64,000 nucleotides of DNA from the NCBI GenBank assembly GCA_902526825.1, contig CABZMN010000003.1, positions 1 to 64,000 of the forward strand, in the 5' to 3' direction. Position 1 is the first letter of the stretch. Each line of letters begins with the position of its first letter. Of this stretch, positions 19,274 through 27,814 are shown in pieces. The translations under genes and the position numbers were made by a program. Below the pieces are notes generated by a model, which saw only the letters and a list, made by a program, of their open reading frames with translations, made no database searches and had not been told where the DNA came from. The stretch is from an uncultured Candidatus Actinomarina sp. (GTDB lineage: Bacteria; Actinomycetota; Acidimicrobiia; Actinomarinales; Actinomarinaceae).

Positions 19274-20017
19274 CTAGAATAATCCATTAATGAGATTTAA
19301 TACATCTACAAAATACAATGCAAATAGAAATGAAACCAAGTAATCAAAAAGATATATTTGTGTTGTAAGGTTTGAAAAATATTTGTACTCTTTTCTATTT
19401 CTTTGGAAAAGAAAGTTCATTATCACTGTAATGATTGACACTAGTCCAGCTGCAATCAAAACATATTGAATAGTAAAACCAAATAACAAACTGACTGTAG
19501 TGATCACAAAAAATGAAGCGAAAAAGTTAAAGAAATATTGATAATTACTGAATTGTATATTGAAAAAGGTTGCCAATGTTTTTATAAAGAAAAGTATTAA
19601 AAACAAAAATGTTAAAAAATCCAAATTTTCACTAAACATTTTTGAAACAAAAAAAGAAACTAAGAAAAAGGAAATAAATGTTATTAAATAAACATTGCCA
19701 AACGTTGATATGTTAACGTCCTTAAATGTAAGATAAAAAATACCTATCAAAATTGATATGAAAAATATCATATTTTTTATTTCACTAATCTCAAAAAATA
19801 TTGTTAAAACTGGCGAAAAAGAAGTAATGAGTAATAGAAGAATTAGTATAAATTCATTATTGGTTGTCCTAAGTTCACATGTAAGAAGTTCTAATTGCCA
19901 GGCTAGAATTAACCCAACAAAACAAGAGATTATCAGGTTTTCATTATTTAAAAAAATTGTAATAAAAATTCCAAAAGTAAGTACTGTCTGGATGTATCTA
20001 AGTTGAGTTTGTAACAT
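19274..20017 (-). CDS. Polytopic membrane protein
   Basis: 247 aa, predominantly hydrophobic; GAGGATA-ATG start context. Confidence 0.6.
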   Translation of the reverse strand: MLQTQLRYIQTVLTFGIFITIFLNNENLIISCFVGLILAWQLELLTCELRTTNNEFILILLLLITSFSPVLTIFFEISEIKNMIFFISILIGIFYLTFKDVNISTFGNVYLITFISFFLVSFFVSKMFSENLDFLTFLFLILFFIKTLATFFNIQFSNYQYFFNFFASFFVITTVSLLFGFTIQYVLIAAGLVSIITVIMNFLFQRNRKEYKYFSNLTTQIYLFDYLVSFLFALYFVDVLNLINGLF

Positions 20018-20081
20018 TATCCTCGCGAAAATTTTACCTATATATGCTTGATAATTAAAGCGATTTGTATATAATTAAACA

Positions 20082-20097
20082 ACACTATATTTAGTGT
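20082..20097. promoter_or_regulatory. NrdR box 1 (ACACTATATTTAGTGT)
   Basis: 15/16 match to the NrdR consensus acaCwAtATaTwGtgt, upstream of nrdJ. Confidence 0.8.
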
Positions 20098-20112
20098 CTA
20101 AAACAGTGGCAT

Positions 20113-20128
20113 ATACTACATTTAGCTA
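20113..20128. promoter_or_regulatory. NrdR box 2 (ATACTACATTTAGCTA)
   Basis: Core CTACATTTAG matches 8/10 of CwAtATaTwG and differs by one base from box 1 core CTATATTTAG; exactly 31 bp downstream (15-bp spacer). Confidence 0.7.
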
Positions 20129-20143
20129 TTTAAAGGAGACATT

Positions 20144-23100
20144 GTGGCAAAGAATACAGGGCTTAAGATAGATAGGAAGTACACATCACCTGGCGATCCT
20201 TATAAAGATATAGTTTGGGAAAAAAGAAGTTCTAAGATAACGAATCCGGATGGTTCTACTGTATTCGAGATGAACGACGTCGAAATACCTTCAACTTGGT
20301 CTCAAGTGGCAACTGACATTATGGTTTCAAAATATTTCAGAAAAGCTGGTGTTCCTCAGACTGATGAAAAAGGTAACGTTATAAAAGACGAAAATGGTGA
20401 AGTAGTTTTAGGTCCTGAAACATCCTCAAAACAAGTATTTAATCGTTTGGCAGAGACATGGAGACATTGGGGAGAAAAAACAGGATATTTTTCATCAGAA
20501 AAAGATGCTCAGGCTTTCGAAGATGAATTAAAGTACATGCTAGCTACTCAGATGGCTGCACCGAACAGTCCTCAGTGGTTCAATACAGGTTTAAATTACA
20601 AATACGGTTTAACTGGAAAAGAACAAGGATTTTGGTATGTTGATCCAAAAACCGGTGAACTAACTCCTGGAGAAGACTCTTATTCAAGACCTCAACCACA
20701 TGCATGCTTTATTCAATCTATTGATGATGATCTTGTTAATGAAGGTGGAATTATGGACCTCTGGGTAAAAGAAGCAAGGTTGTTTAAATTTGGATCTGGG
20801 ACAGGTACAAACTTTTCGAACTTGAGAGGAGAGGGAGAAAACCTTTCTGGTGGAGGTGTTTCATCAGGTGTAATGTCATTTCTTAAAATTGGTGACAGAG
20901 CAGCGGGAGCCATTAAATCAGGTGGAACAACAAGAAGAGCTGCAAAAATGGTCATTCTTGACCTTGATCACCCAGATATTGAGGATTTTATAGAGTGGAA
21001 AGCTATCGAGGAAGATAAGGCAAGAGCATTAATAAATGCTGGTTATCCATCAGATTATAACGGTGAAGCTTATGCGACTGTTTCTGGTCAAAATTCAAAC
21101 AACTCAGTTAGAGTTCCAAATGAATTTATAAAAGCGCTTGAATCAGATGGGGACTGGGAGCTCACAGCCAGAACCGATGGATCCACAATGAAAACTGTAA
21201 AAGCAAGAGACCTGTGGAGTAAGATAGCTGATGCAGCATGGAGATGTGCAGACCCTGGTGTTCAGTTCAACACAACCATAAACGAGTGGCACACCTCACC
21301 AGCAGGAGGTCAAATCAGAGCTTCCAATCCATGTTCTGAATACTTATTTCTAGACAATACAGCTTGCAACTTAGCAAGTTTGAACTTAGTAAAATTTTAT
21401 GACGATGAAAATCAAGTATTTGATATTACATCATACAAACACGCACTAAGAATATGGACTGTTGTTTTAGAAATCTCTGTTGAAATGGCTCAGTTTCCCT
21501 CAAAAGAAATTGCTCAGGGCTCTTATGATTACAGAACACTTGGTTTAGGATATGCAAACCTTGGGTCGCTATTAATGAGAAAAGGAATAGCTTATGACTC
21601 GGAACTAGGAAGAACTATTGCGGGTGCTCTAACAGCTATGTTGACAGGAGAGGCTTACAAAACATCAGCAGAAATGGCAAGTATAGTTGGACCGTTTCCA
21701 AAATACTCTGAAAACAAAGACAATATGCTTCGAGTAATGGGTAACCATAGAAAAGCAGCATATGATTCAAACGATTATGTTGGAATAAGCCATGATTTGT
21801 TAGCAATAGATCAAAATTTATGTCCTAATGATTTATTAAAGGGAGCTCAAGACTCATGGGATGGTGCACTTGAGTTAGGTGAAAAGTATGGATACAGAAA
21901 TGCACAAGCAACGGTATTAGCTCCAACTGGAACTATCGGTTTGCTCATGGACTGCGACACAACAGGTGTCGAACCTGACTTTGCACTAATGAAGTTTAAG
22001 AAGTTAGCTGGTGGTGGATATATGAAGATTGCAAATCAATCAATAGGACCAGCACTAAATGCACTTGGTTATACAGAAAAAGAAACTGATGAAATAATAC
22101 AGTATGTAATTGGCTCAATGTCATTAGATGGTTCTCCTTTTGTAAATAGAGAGACACTCAAAGCAAAAGGCTTAAACGAACAAGACATTGATAATATTGA
22201 AAATTCGTTACCTGGTGCTTTTGAAATACAACATGCATTTAATGTCTTTGTAGTTGGTGAGGAAACTATGCAAAGACTAGAAATTTCTGAAGAAGAATAT
22301 ACCTCTTTTGATTTCAATCTATTAGAAAAACTAGGTTTTACTAAAACTGAAATTGATAAGGCAAATAAGTTTATTTGTGGAACTCAAACAATCGAAGGGG
22401 CTCCTTATCTTAAAGATGAACATTTAAGTGTTTTTGATTGTGCAAACAAATGCGGCAAAGATGGTGAGCGTTTTATTCATTATATGGGACATGTAAGAAT
22501 GATGGCTGCTGCTCAACCATTTATATCAGGTGCAATTTCAAAAACTGTGAATATGCCTCATGAAGCAACCATAGAAGATATCGAAAACTGCTATTTTGAA
22601 TCTGCTGGTCTTGGAATTAAGGCTATCGCAATTTATAGAGATGGATCAAAAGCATCACAACCATTATCTGCATCCTCAGATGATGGTGAATCTGAAGATA
22701 GTGATCCACAAGTATCAGAAATAATTGAAAATGAGTCAATGTTAATGTTAGGAAATTATGCTCCAGGCACAAGCCCTACTAAAGCTTATGCAGGAACTAC
22801 TAGACCAAGATTCTTGCTCCCAGAGAGAAGAGAAGGATGGACTCAAGAAGCAAAAATTGCTGGACATAAAGTTTATCTCAGAACTGGAGAGTATCCTGAC
22901 GGAACTCTTGGAGAAGTTTTTATTGATATCGCAAAAGAAGGTGCAACTCTAAAGGGTGTGCTTGGATGTTTTGCAATTGCCGTTTCTAAAGGTCTTCAAT
23001 ATGGTGTTCCTTTGGAAGAATTTGTAGACACTTTTACCTTCCAGACATTTGAACCCAGAGGAATGGTTGAAGGGCATGAAAATATAAAAATGAGTAATTC

Positions 23101-23533
23101 AATTATTGATTATGTATTCAGAGCTCTTGGACTTGAGTATCTAAACAGAACAGATATTGTCCAAAATCCACCACAAGATTCATTAGATGAAGAAAATGTT
23201 ACATCTACTCCTATTCAAAATGTTACTCCTCCACCAATTGAGGAACAGGTAACAGAATCACCAGCACAGGTGGAAGAAGTTGAACCAACAAATACCTCCC
23301 AAACAAATGAAACTCAGGCTCAAGCTCAAGAAGTACAGTTTATAACTAAAGTTGAGGAAAAAGAAACTTTTGAGAATACTGATACTGCTTCTAATTCAGT
23401 AACGACTGTACAAGAGGTACTTGGAGATATGATGGGAGATGCTCCAGCATGTCCAGACTGTGGTCATATAACAATCAGGAATGGTTCATGCTACAAATGT
23501 CTGAACTGTGGAAACTCCCTAGGGTGTAGTTAA
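20144..23533 (+). CDS. nrdJ: Adenosylcobalamin-dependent ribonucleotide reductase (class II)
   Basis: NSPQWFNTGL, FKFGSGTGTNFSNLRGEGE, GGTTRRAAKMVILDLDHPDIEDFI, NPCSEYLFLDNTACNLASLNL, ATVLAPTGTIGLLMDCDTTGVEPDFAL; C-terminal TSCPD-like domain and CPDCG...CYKCLNCG zinc ribbon. GTG start with AAAGGAG. Confidence 0.97.
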   Translation: MAKNTGLKIDRKYTSPGDPYKDIVWEKRSSKITNPDGSTVFEMNDVEIPSTWSQVATDIMVSKYFRKAGVPQTDEKGNVIKDENGEVVLGPETSSKQVFNRLAETWRHWGEKTGYFSSEKDAQAFEDELKYMLATQMAAPNSPQWFNTGLNYKYGLTGKEQGFWYVDPKTGELTPGEDSYSRPQPHACFIQSIDDDLVNEGGIMDLWVKEARLFKFGSGTGTNFSNLRGEGENLSGGGVSSGVMSFLKIGDRAAGAIKSGGTTRRAAKMVILDLDHPDIEDFIEWKAIEEDKARALINAGYPSDYNGEAYATVSGQNSNNSVRVPNEFIKALESDGDWELTARTDGSTMKTVKARDLWSKIADAAWRCADPGVQFNTTINEWHTSPAGGQIRASNPCSEYLFLDNTACNLASLNLVKFYDDENQVFDITSYKHALRIWTVVLEISVEMAQFPSKEIAQGSYDYRTLGLGYANLGSLLMRKGIAYDSELGRTIAGALTAMLTGEAYKTSAEMASIVGPFPKYSENKDNMLRVMGNHRKAAYDSNDYVGISHDLLAIDQNLCPNDLLKGAQDSWDGALELGEKYGYRNAQATVLAPTGTIGLLMDCDTTGVEPDFALMKFKKLAGGGYMKIANQSIGPALNALGYTEKETDEIIQYVIGSMSLDGSPFVNRETLKAKGLNEQDIDNIENSLPGAFEIQHAFNVFVVGEETMQRLEISEEEYTSFDFNLLEKLGFTKTEIDKANKFICGTQTIEGAPYLKDEHLSVFDCANKCGKDGERFIHYMGHVRMMAAAQPFISGAISKTVNMPHEATIEDIENCYFESAGLGIKAIAIYRDGSKASQPLSASSDDGESEDSDPQVSEIIENESMLMLGNYAPGTSPTKAYAGTTRPRFLLPERREGWTQEAKIAGHKVYLRTGEYPDGTLGEVFIDIAKEGATLKGVLGCFAIAVSKGLQYGVPLEEFVDTFTFQTFEPRGMVEGHENIKMSNSIIDYVFRALGLEYLNRTDIVQNPPQDSLDEENVTSTPIQNVTPPPIEEQVTESPAQVEEVEPTNTSQTNETQAQAQEVQFITKVEEKETFENTDTASNSVTTVQEVLGDMMGDAPACPDCGHITIRNGSCYKCLNCGNSLGCS

Positions 23534-23579
23534 AAAAATACAAACAATATAACTTCTTTTATAGTGATATATTAGACGT

Positions 23580-24611
23580 ATGTACTTAATCAGTTATGGA
23601 ACACGACCTGAATTAATTAAATTATTTCCATTAATAAATAAATTAAAACAAGAAAATATTCCTCACAAAACATTGTTTACTGGTCAGCATGAAGATTTAA
23701 TTAAAGAATTTGAAAATCTAATAGATAAACCAACGTATATTCTTCAAAACACAATGGTTCATTACCAATCAGTTAATTCATTAGTTTCAAAAATGGTTAA
23801 TAAGTGTGATGAAATTATAAAAGATTTGGATTGTAAAGTAATTGTACAAGGTGATGCTGCAAGTTCATTTGCTATTGCCTTAAGTGCATTTAATAGGGGT
23901 AGGGAGATTATCCATGTTGAGGCAGGCTTAAGAACGTATAATCTAAAAAGTCCTTTTCCTGAAGAGGGGTATAGAAAAATGATATCTCATATAAGTAATA
24001 TTCATCTTTGTCCAACAATAAAATCAGTTGAAAATCTTAAGAATGAAGGGATTACAGAAAATGTGCACCAAGTAGGCAATACAATTGTTGATAGTTGTAC
24101 ACATATAATTAAAAAAGGTAAATCAAGTCAATATTTAAATGAATTAATTTCCAAGAATAATGATTACTATCTTTGTACACTGCACAGACGAGAGAACATT
24201 CATAATTTTGAGTCGATGTGGAAACAATTAAATCAGCTTTCTGAAGATAGAACAATCATTTATATCAAGCATCCATCTGTACCAAATTCTAAAGATTTTT
24301 TGAGTAAAAATATAATTCAATTGGATCCTTTACCATACCAAGATATGGTTTTTGCAATAGATAAATCAAACGGAATAATTTCAGATAGTGGTGGCCTCCA
24401 AGAAGAAGCTATCTGTCTTAATAAGAATATTTTAATTTGCAGAGATACAAGTGAGAGGCCTGAGACAATAGACAGTGGATATGGAAAACTTATTGGAAGC
24501 GATATTTTAAATAATATCCAATTCCTTGAAAATAATGATAAAAAAACCATAAAGGAAAACCCTTACGGCAATAATGTTGTTGAGAAAATATTAGAGGTTT
24601 TATCAGATTAA
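23580..24611 (+). CDS. UDP-N-acetylglucosamine 2-epimerase family (WecB-like)
   Basis: YGTRPELIKLFPLINKL, TGQHEDL, HVEAGLRTYNLKSPFPEEGYRKMISHI, LHRRENI, SDSGGLQEEA, RDTSERPETIDSG. Confidence 0.93.
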   Translation: MYLISYGTRPELIKLFPLINKLKQENIPHKTLFTGQHEDLIKEFENLIDKPTYILQNTMVHYQSVNSLVSKMVNKCDEIIKDLDCKVIVQGDAASSFAIALSAFNRGREIIHVEAGLRTYNLKSPFPEEGYRKMISHISNIHLCPTIKSVENLKNEGITENVHQVGNTIVDSCTHIIKKGKSSQYLNELISKNNDYYLCTLHRRENIHNFESMWKQLNQLSEDRTIIYIKHPSVPNSKDFLSKNIIQLDPLPYQDMVFAIDKSNGIISDSGGLQEEAICLNKNILICRDTSERPETIDSGYGKLIGSDILNNIQFLENNDKKTIKENPYGNNVVEKILEVLSD

Positions 24612-24623
24612 AATTAAAACACA

Positions 24624-25334
24624 ATGTTTAATAGTTCCTTAACAATTGCGGTACCTCTATATAACGAATCTGAAACAATTGATTATATGAAAGAGCGTCT
24701 CTTAAAAGCTATAGAGAAAATTAATTTACCTAATTTAAATATTTTATTTGTTGATGATGGAAGTACAGATAATACCTATGATCTACTAACTGAGAAATTT
24801 TCTGATTTTAAAAATGTTGAGATTATCAAACATAATAAAAACAAAAATTTAAATGGATTCCTAATTACAGTTATAAACAATTGTGATACAGAATTTATAG
24901 TATTTCTAGATTCAGACTGTACGTTTGACCCAATATACATCGCAGATATGTTGGATCTTATAAGTCCTGATATAGATATTATAAATGGATCTCCTTATCA
25001 CCCTGAAGGAGATGTGGAGGGGGTTAAAAAAGGAAGGCTACTTGTAAGTAATGGAGCAAATATGTTGTATAAATTATTAGTAGATAAAAATATTTCATCT
25101 TTTACATCAATTTTTAAAATGTATCGTACTTCTAAAGTAAAAAATATACTCATAGAAACAAAGGGATTTGTGGCTGTAACAGAGCTGTTTATAAAAGCCA
25201 TTCTCAATGGTGCAAATGTAATTGAACTCCCTTGTGTTTTAAGAATTAGAAAGTATGGAGACTCAAAAATAAATATTATTAAATCCACGAAAAATCATTT
25301 AATATTTATGAGTAAATTAATGTTTTATAAATAA
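24624..25334 (+). CDS. GT2 glycosyltransferase (DPM1-like)
   Basis: IAVPLYNESETIDY, LFVDDGSTDNT, FLDSDCTFDP, LPCVLRIRKYGDSKIN. Confidence 0.88.
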   Translation: MFNSSLTIAVPLYNESETIDYMKERLLKAIEKINLPNLNILFVDDGSTDNTYDLLTEKFSDFKNVEIIKHNKNKNLNGFLITVINNCDTEFIVFLDSDCTFDPIYIADMLDLISPDIDIINGSPYHPEGDVEGVKKGRLLVSNGANMLYKLLVDKNISSFTSIFKMYRTSKVKNILIETKGFVAVTELFIKAILNGANVIELPCVLRIRKYGDSKINIIKSTKNHLIFMSKLMFYK

Positions 25335-25397
25335 TCTATGCATTTTTATAAAAATAATTTCAGTACATAAGTTAATAAGTAATATAATAAAACTTCG

Positions 25398-25471
25398 GGG
25401 CGCTTAGCTCAGTCCGGCAGAGCGCTTCCCTTACAAGGAAGAAGTCACAGGTTCAAATCCTGTAGCGCCCA
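25398..25471 (+). tRNA. tRNA-Val (anticodon UAC)
   Basis: Cloverleaf: acceptor GGGCGCT/AGCGCCC, D-arm GCTC..GAGC, anticodon arm CTTCC-CTTACAA-GGAAG, T-arm ACAGG-TTCAAAT-CCTGT, discriminator A. Confidence 0.95.
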
Positions 25472-25483
25472 CAAGGGTTTTTC
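25429..25483 (+). repeat. att-like repeat copy 1 (3' half of intact tRNA-Val plus 12 bp)
   Basis: CCTTACAAGGAAGAAGTCACAGGTTCAAATCCTGTAGCGCCCACAAGGGTTTTTC, identical to 26682-26736. Confidence 0.9.
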
Positions 25484-25504
25484 CAAAAATATTATTAGAA
25501 AAAC
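25476..25504 (+). terminator. Inverted repeat just downstream of tRNA-Val (possible terminator)
   Basis: ggtttttc ... gaaaaacc 8-bp stem separated by caaaaatattatta. Confidence 0.45.
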
Positions 25505-25549
25505 CTAATCACACACACATTTCACACACATTTTTGAGATAATTGTTTT

Positions 25550-26539
25550 GTGCAAGTATCAAAAGAGTTCAAAAAAACAATCAATAGGAATCCGTTTAAT
25601 GAAAAATTAATTCATAGATATTACTTAGAGTCTTTATATTTCTTTGATAATACGATTGATAAGTCTTCTTTAATACCAAAATTAGAAAACCCAAGGATAA
25701 AATTTAACAATCTAGCATTAGTGGTTCCAGAAGATGCAAGAAAGATTGGATATAGACCCGATTTCACTTTGTACTTTAAAAACTACCAAAAAGAAGTGCC
25801 CGTAGAGGTCAAGTGGAAGTCAAGTGAATTCAATAAAAAGAACCAAATTGATTATATAAAAAATAATAATGGCTTTTTGGTTGTGTTTGAAAATGATTCT
25901 GAGGTTGGTGTTCCAACTGTTGTTATAAATTCAAAAGACTTTCAAGAATGGATGGCTAAAAGAATTTATACATTAACTAGAGATTCTTTGAATAGTAAAA
26001 ACATAGGGGACACAACTGGAAATAAATGGTTAGTCGCATTAAGGGGTGAAAGCCCAATGATTAACTTTAAAAGAATGATGAATGCTACTAATCAAAATTT
26101 TTGGGCTTTTAAAAATTCGAAATATGTCACAAACCAAATATTTAATTTACAAAAAAATGACAAAATGATTTTTCTTTTTTTTAAGAGTCCGAATACTGGA
26201 ATGGGTATGACTTCAGGTCAACAAAACAAAAAAATTGAGATTCTGGGTTGGGCTGAGGTTAATATTATTGAGCCTTACTATATTTGTTTAGAAGGTGAAC
26301 AAGCAGAGTTTTTTGAAAAAATAAGAAAGCAAAATAATCAAATAGTTTCTGTTGCTGACAGAAAATGGGTTCATTTTATAGATTTCAAAATTAATGAATT
26401 TCAAGACAATATCTCAATAGTTAGAAGAAGAGGACAATTAGATAATTACTTGGTAAATTCGAGCAATCAAGGCGGTGCCTTGACATCAATACCTCAAAAT
26501 ATATATGAAGATTGTATTTCATATATAAAAACTCAGTAA
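25550..26539 (+). CDS. PD-(D/E)XK nuclease-like protein with possible EVE/PUA-like C-terminal domain; candidate modification-dependent (type IV-like) restriction enzyme
   Basis: RPDFTLYFKNYQKEVPVEVKWK (D71...E86-x-K88) followed by a Q...Y helix (NQIDYIK); C-terminus WLVALRGESPMINF...FWAFKNSKYVTNQIFNLQKNDKMIFLFFK...IEILGWAEV. GTG start. Confidence 0.5.
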   Translation: MQVSKEFKKTINRNPFNEKLIHRYYLESLYFFDNTIDKSSLIPKLENPRIKFNNLALVVPEDARKIGYRPDFTLYFKNYQKEVPVEVKWKSSEFNKKNQIDYIKNNNGFLVVFENDSEVGVPTVVINSKDFQEWMAKRIYTLTRDSLNSKNIGDTTGNKWLVALRGESPMINFKRMMNATNQNFWAFKNSKYVTNQIFNLQKNDKMIFLFFKSPNTGMGMTSGQQNKKIEILGWAEVNIIEPYYICLEGEQAEFFEKIRKQNNQIVSVADRKWVHFIDFKINEFQDNISIVRRRGQLDNYLVNSSNQGGALTSIPQNIYEDCISYIKTQ

Positions 26540-26597
26540 AAACACACACACTACACACACATTTTCTAAAAAAACGTAAGATACATACTGATGTCTT

Positions 26598-26667
26598 CTA
26601 GTACTACCTAGTACAGCCGTTACATTTACTGATGTTTTAAATTGATACTCTCTAGTATTTTCTAGTA
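26598..26667. repeat. Paired CTAGTA direct repeats adjacent to att copy 2
   Basis: CTAGTA at 26598, 26608, 26652, 26662: two pairs, each with 10-bp period. Confidence 0.75.
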
Positions 26668-26681
26668 TTCAAATAATCATT

Positions 26682-26736
26682 CCTTACAAGGAAGAAGTCA
26701 CAGGTTCAAATCCTGTAGCGCCCACAAGGGTTTTTC
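26682..26736 (+). repeat. att-like repeat copy 2 (tRNA-Val 3' half fragment)
   Basis: 55/55 identity to 25429-25483; no 5' half of tRNA upstream. Confidence 0.93.
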
Positions 26737-26790
26737 AGAAATCTTTACATAAATATGTAGCTCAACCGAACAAAAACCGAACATTTTCAA

Positions 26791-26796
26791 TAAAAT
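26791..26796 (+). promoter_or_regulatory. -10-like element TAAAAT, 6 nt upstream of ATG (leaderless-type)
   Basis: TAAAATgacactATG; the 42 bp upstream of the start is about 36/42 identical to the region upstream of 27815. Confidence 0.5.
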
Positions 26797-26802
26797 GACA
26801 CT

Positions 26803-27582
26803 ATGAAAAAAATAGCTGTTGTAATTATGTTTTTTTCATTTTGTGGTGGGTCCGATGAAACAATTGAACCATTAACAACGACAACTACATCTACAACTTC
26901 AACAACCACAAGAGATGAAGATACGACAACTACATCTACTACTGATACACAGTCAATAAATAATGATTGCCCCGAAAAGTTATTGTTTGACACTCCTGTT
27001 GATCTAAATTTGGTTACTTCAATTTTATATCCAGGACAAATCAGAGCTAATTATTTTAAACCACACGGTGGATTTAGATTTGATGGCTTAGGTGATAACA
27101 ACAACAATATTACAGTGAAGATCCCAATTGATAGTTTTTTAGTGCTTGGTAGTAGATATATTGTTGAAGGACAAGTTCAGTATATGTTTGAATTTAATAC
27201 AGCTTGTAATGTGAAATTTAGGCTTGACCACTTACTTGTATTATCTCCAAAATTACAAGAAATTGCAGATAATCTTCCCGCTCCAAAAGAAGGGGAAACA
27301 AGAACAACGAATCTAGAAAATGTAGAGTTTTTAAAAGGTGAAGTGATAGCTACCGAAGTTGGAATATTAAATAATGTATTCGTAGATTTTGGTATATATG
27401 ACTATAGAAAAGAAAATGAGGCAAGCAAAACTTCAGAATTAGTAAAATCGTTTGGATATGAAATTGCCAAACATGCAGTTTGTTGGTTTGATTGGTTAAC
27501 TCCTAATGACGAAGAAATAGTTAGAAATTTACCACCCTCTGGGAATGAGGGCAGCAGTAGCGAGTATTGTAAAAATAATTAA
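26803..27582 (+). CDS. Putative surface lipoprotein with Thr-rich stalk
   Basis: MKKIAVVIMFFSFCGGSDE signal/lipobox-like, TTTTTSTTSTTT linker. Confidence 0.7.
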   Translation: MKKIAVVIMFFSFCGGSDETIEPLTTTTTSTTSTTTRDEDTTTTSTTDTQSINNDCPEKLLFDTPVDLNLVTSILYPGQIRANYFKPHGGFRFDGLGDNNNNITVKIPIDSFLVLGSRYIVEGQVQYMFEFNTACNVKFRLDHLLVLSPKLQEIADNLPAPKEGETRTTNLENVEFLKGEVIATEVGILNNVFVDFGIYDYRKENEASKTSELVKSFGYEIAKHAVCWFDWLTPNDEEIVRNLPPSGNEGSSSEYCKNN

Positions 27583-27591
27583 TATGAAATT

Positions 27592-27765
27592 ATGAAGAAA
27601 TACAAAAATGAATTAGGTGGTTTATTTGCTCTTTTAACTATAGTCTGGTCAGTATTTCGCGCTCTTCGCTCAAGCTACACTCCAACTCAAGCAATTCTTG
27701 TTGCTATATTTATGTATATTGGAATTCGTTTAACTTACTTCGTTTATTTTAAAAATAACAAATGA
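27592..27765 (+). CDS. 57-aa small membrane protein
   Basis: ATG...TGA ORF: MKKYKNELGGLFALLTIVWSVFRALRSSYTPTQAILVAIFMYIGIRLTYFVYFKNNK, two hydrophobic segments; below the ORF-track length cutoff. Confidence 0.55.
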   Translation: MKKYKNELGGLFALLTIVWSVFRALRSSYTPTQAILVAIFMYIGIRLTYFVYFKNNK

Positions 27766-27814
27766 TAACTAACTCAACCGAACAAAACCCGAATATTTTT
27801 AATAAAATGTAAAT

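Larger units (their letters stand above)
25472..26736. mobile_element. Integrase-less cargo segment 1 bounded by tRNA-Val and duplicated tRNA 3' half
   Basis: 55-bp perfect direct repeats at both ends, one intact tRNA; contains a single large ORF. Confidence 0.7.

Noticed and set aside
20018-20143. Cobalamin riboswitch upstream of nrdJ
   Set aside because: Leader is short (about 125 bp), occupied by the NrdR-like boxes, and no B12-box-like element was recognised.
24998-25288. Minus-strand 96-aa ORF within the GT2 gene
   Set aside because: Antisense of a clear GT2 coding region, no domain.
26787-26993. Minus-strand ORF rich in Val/Ser
   Set aside because: Antisense of the Thr-rich stalk codons; compositional artefact.
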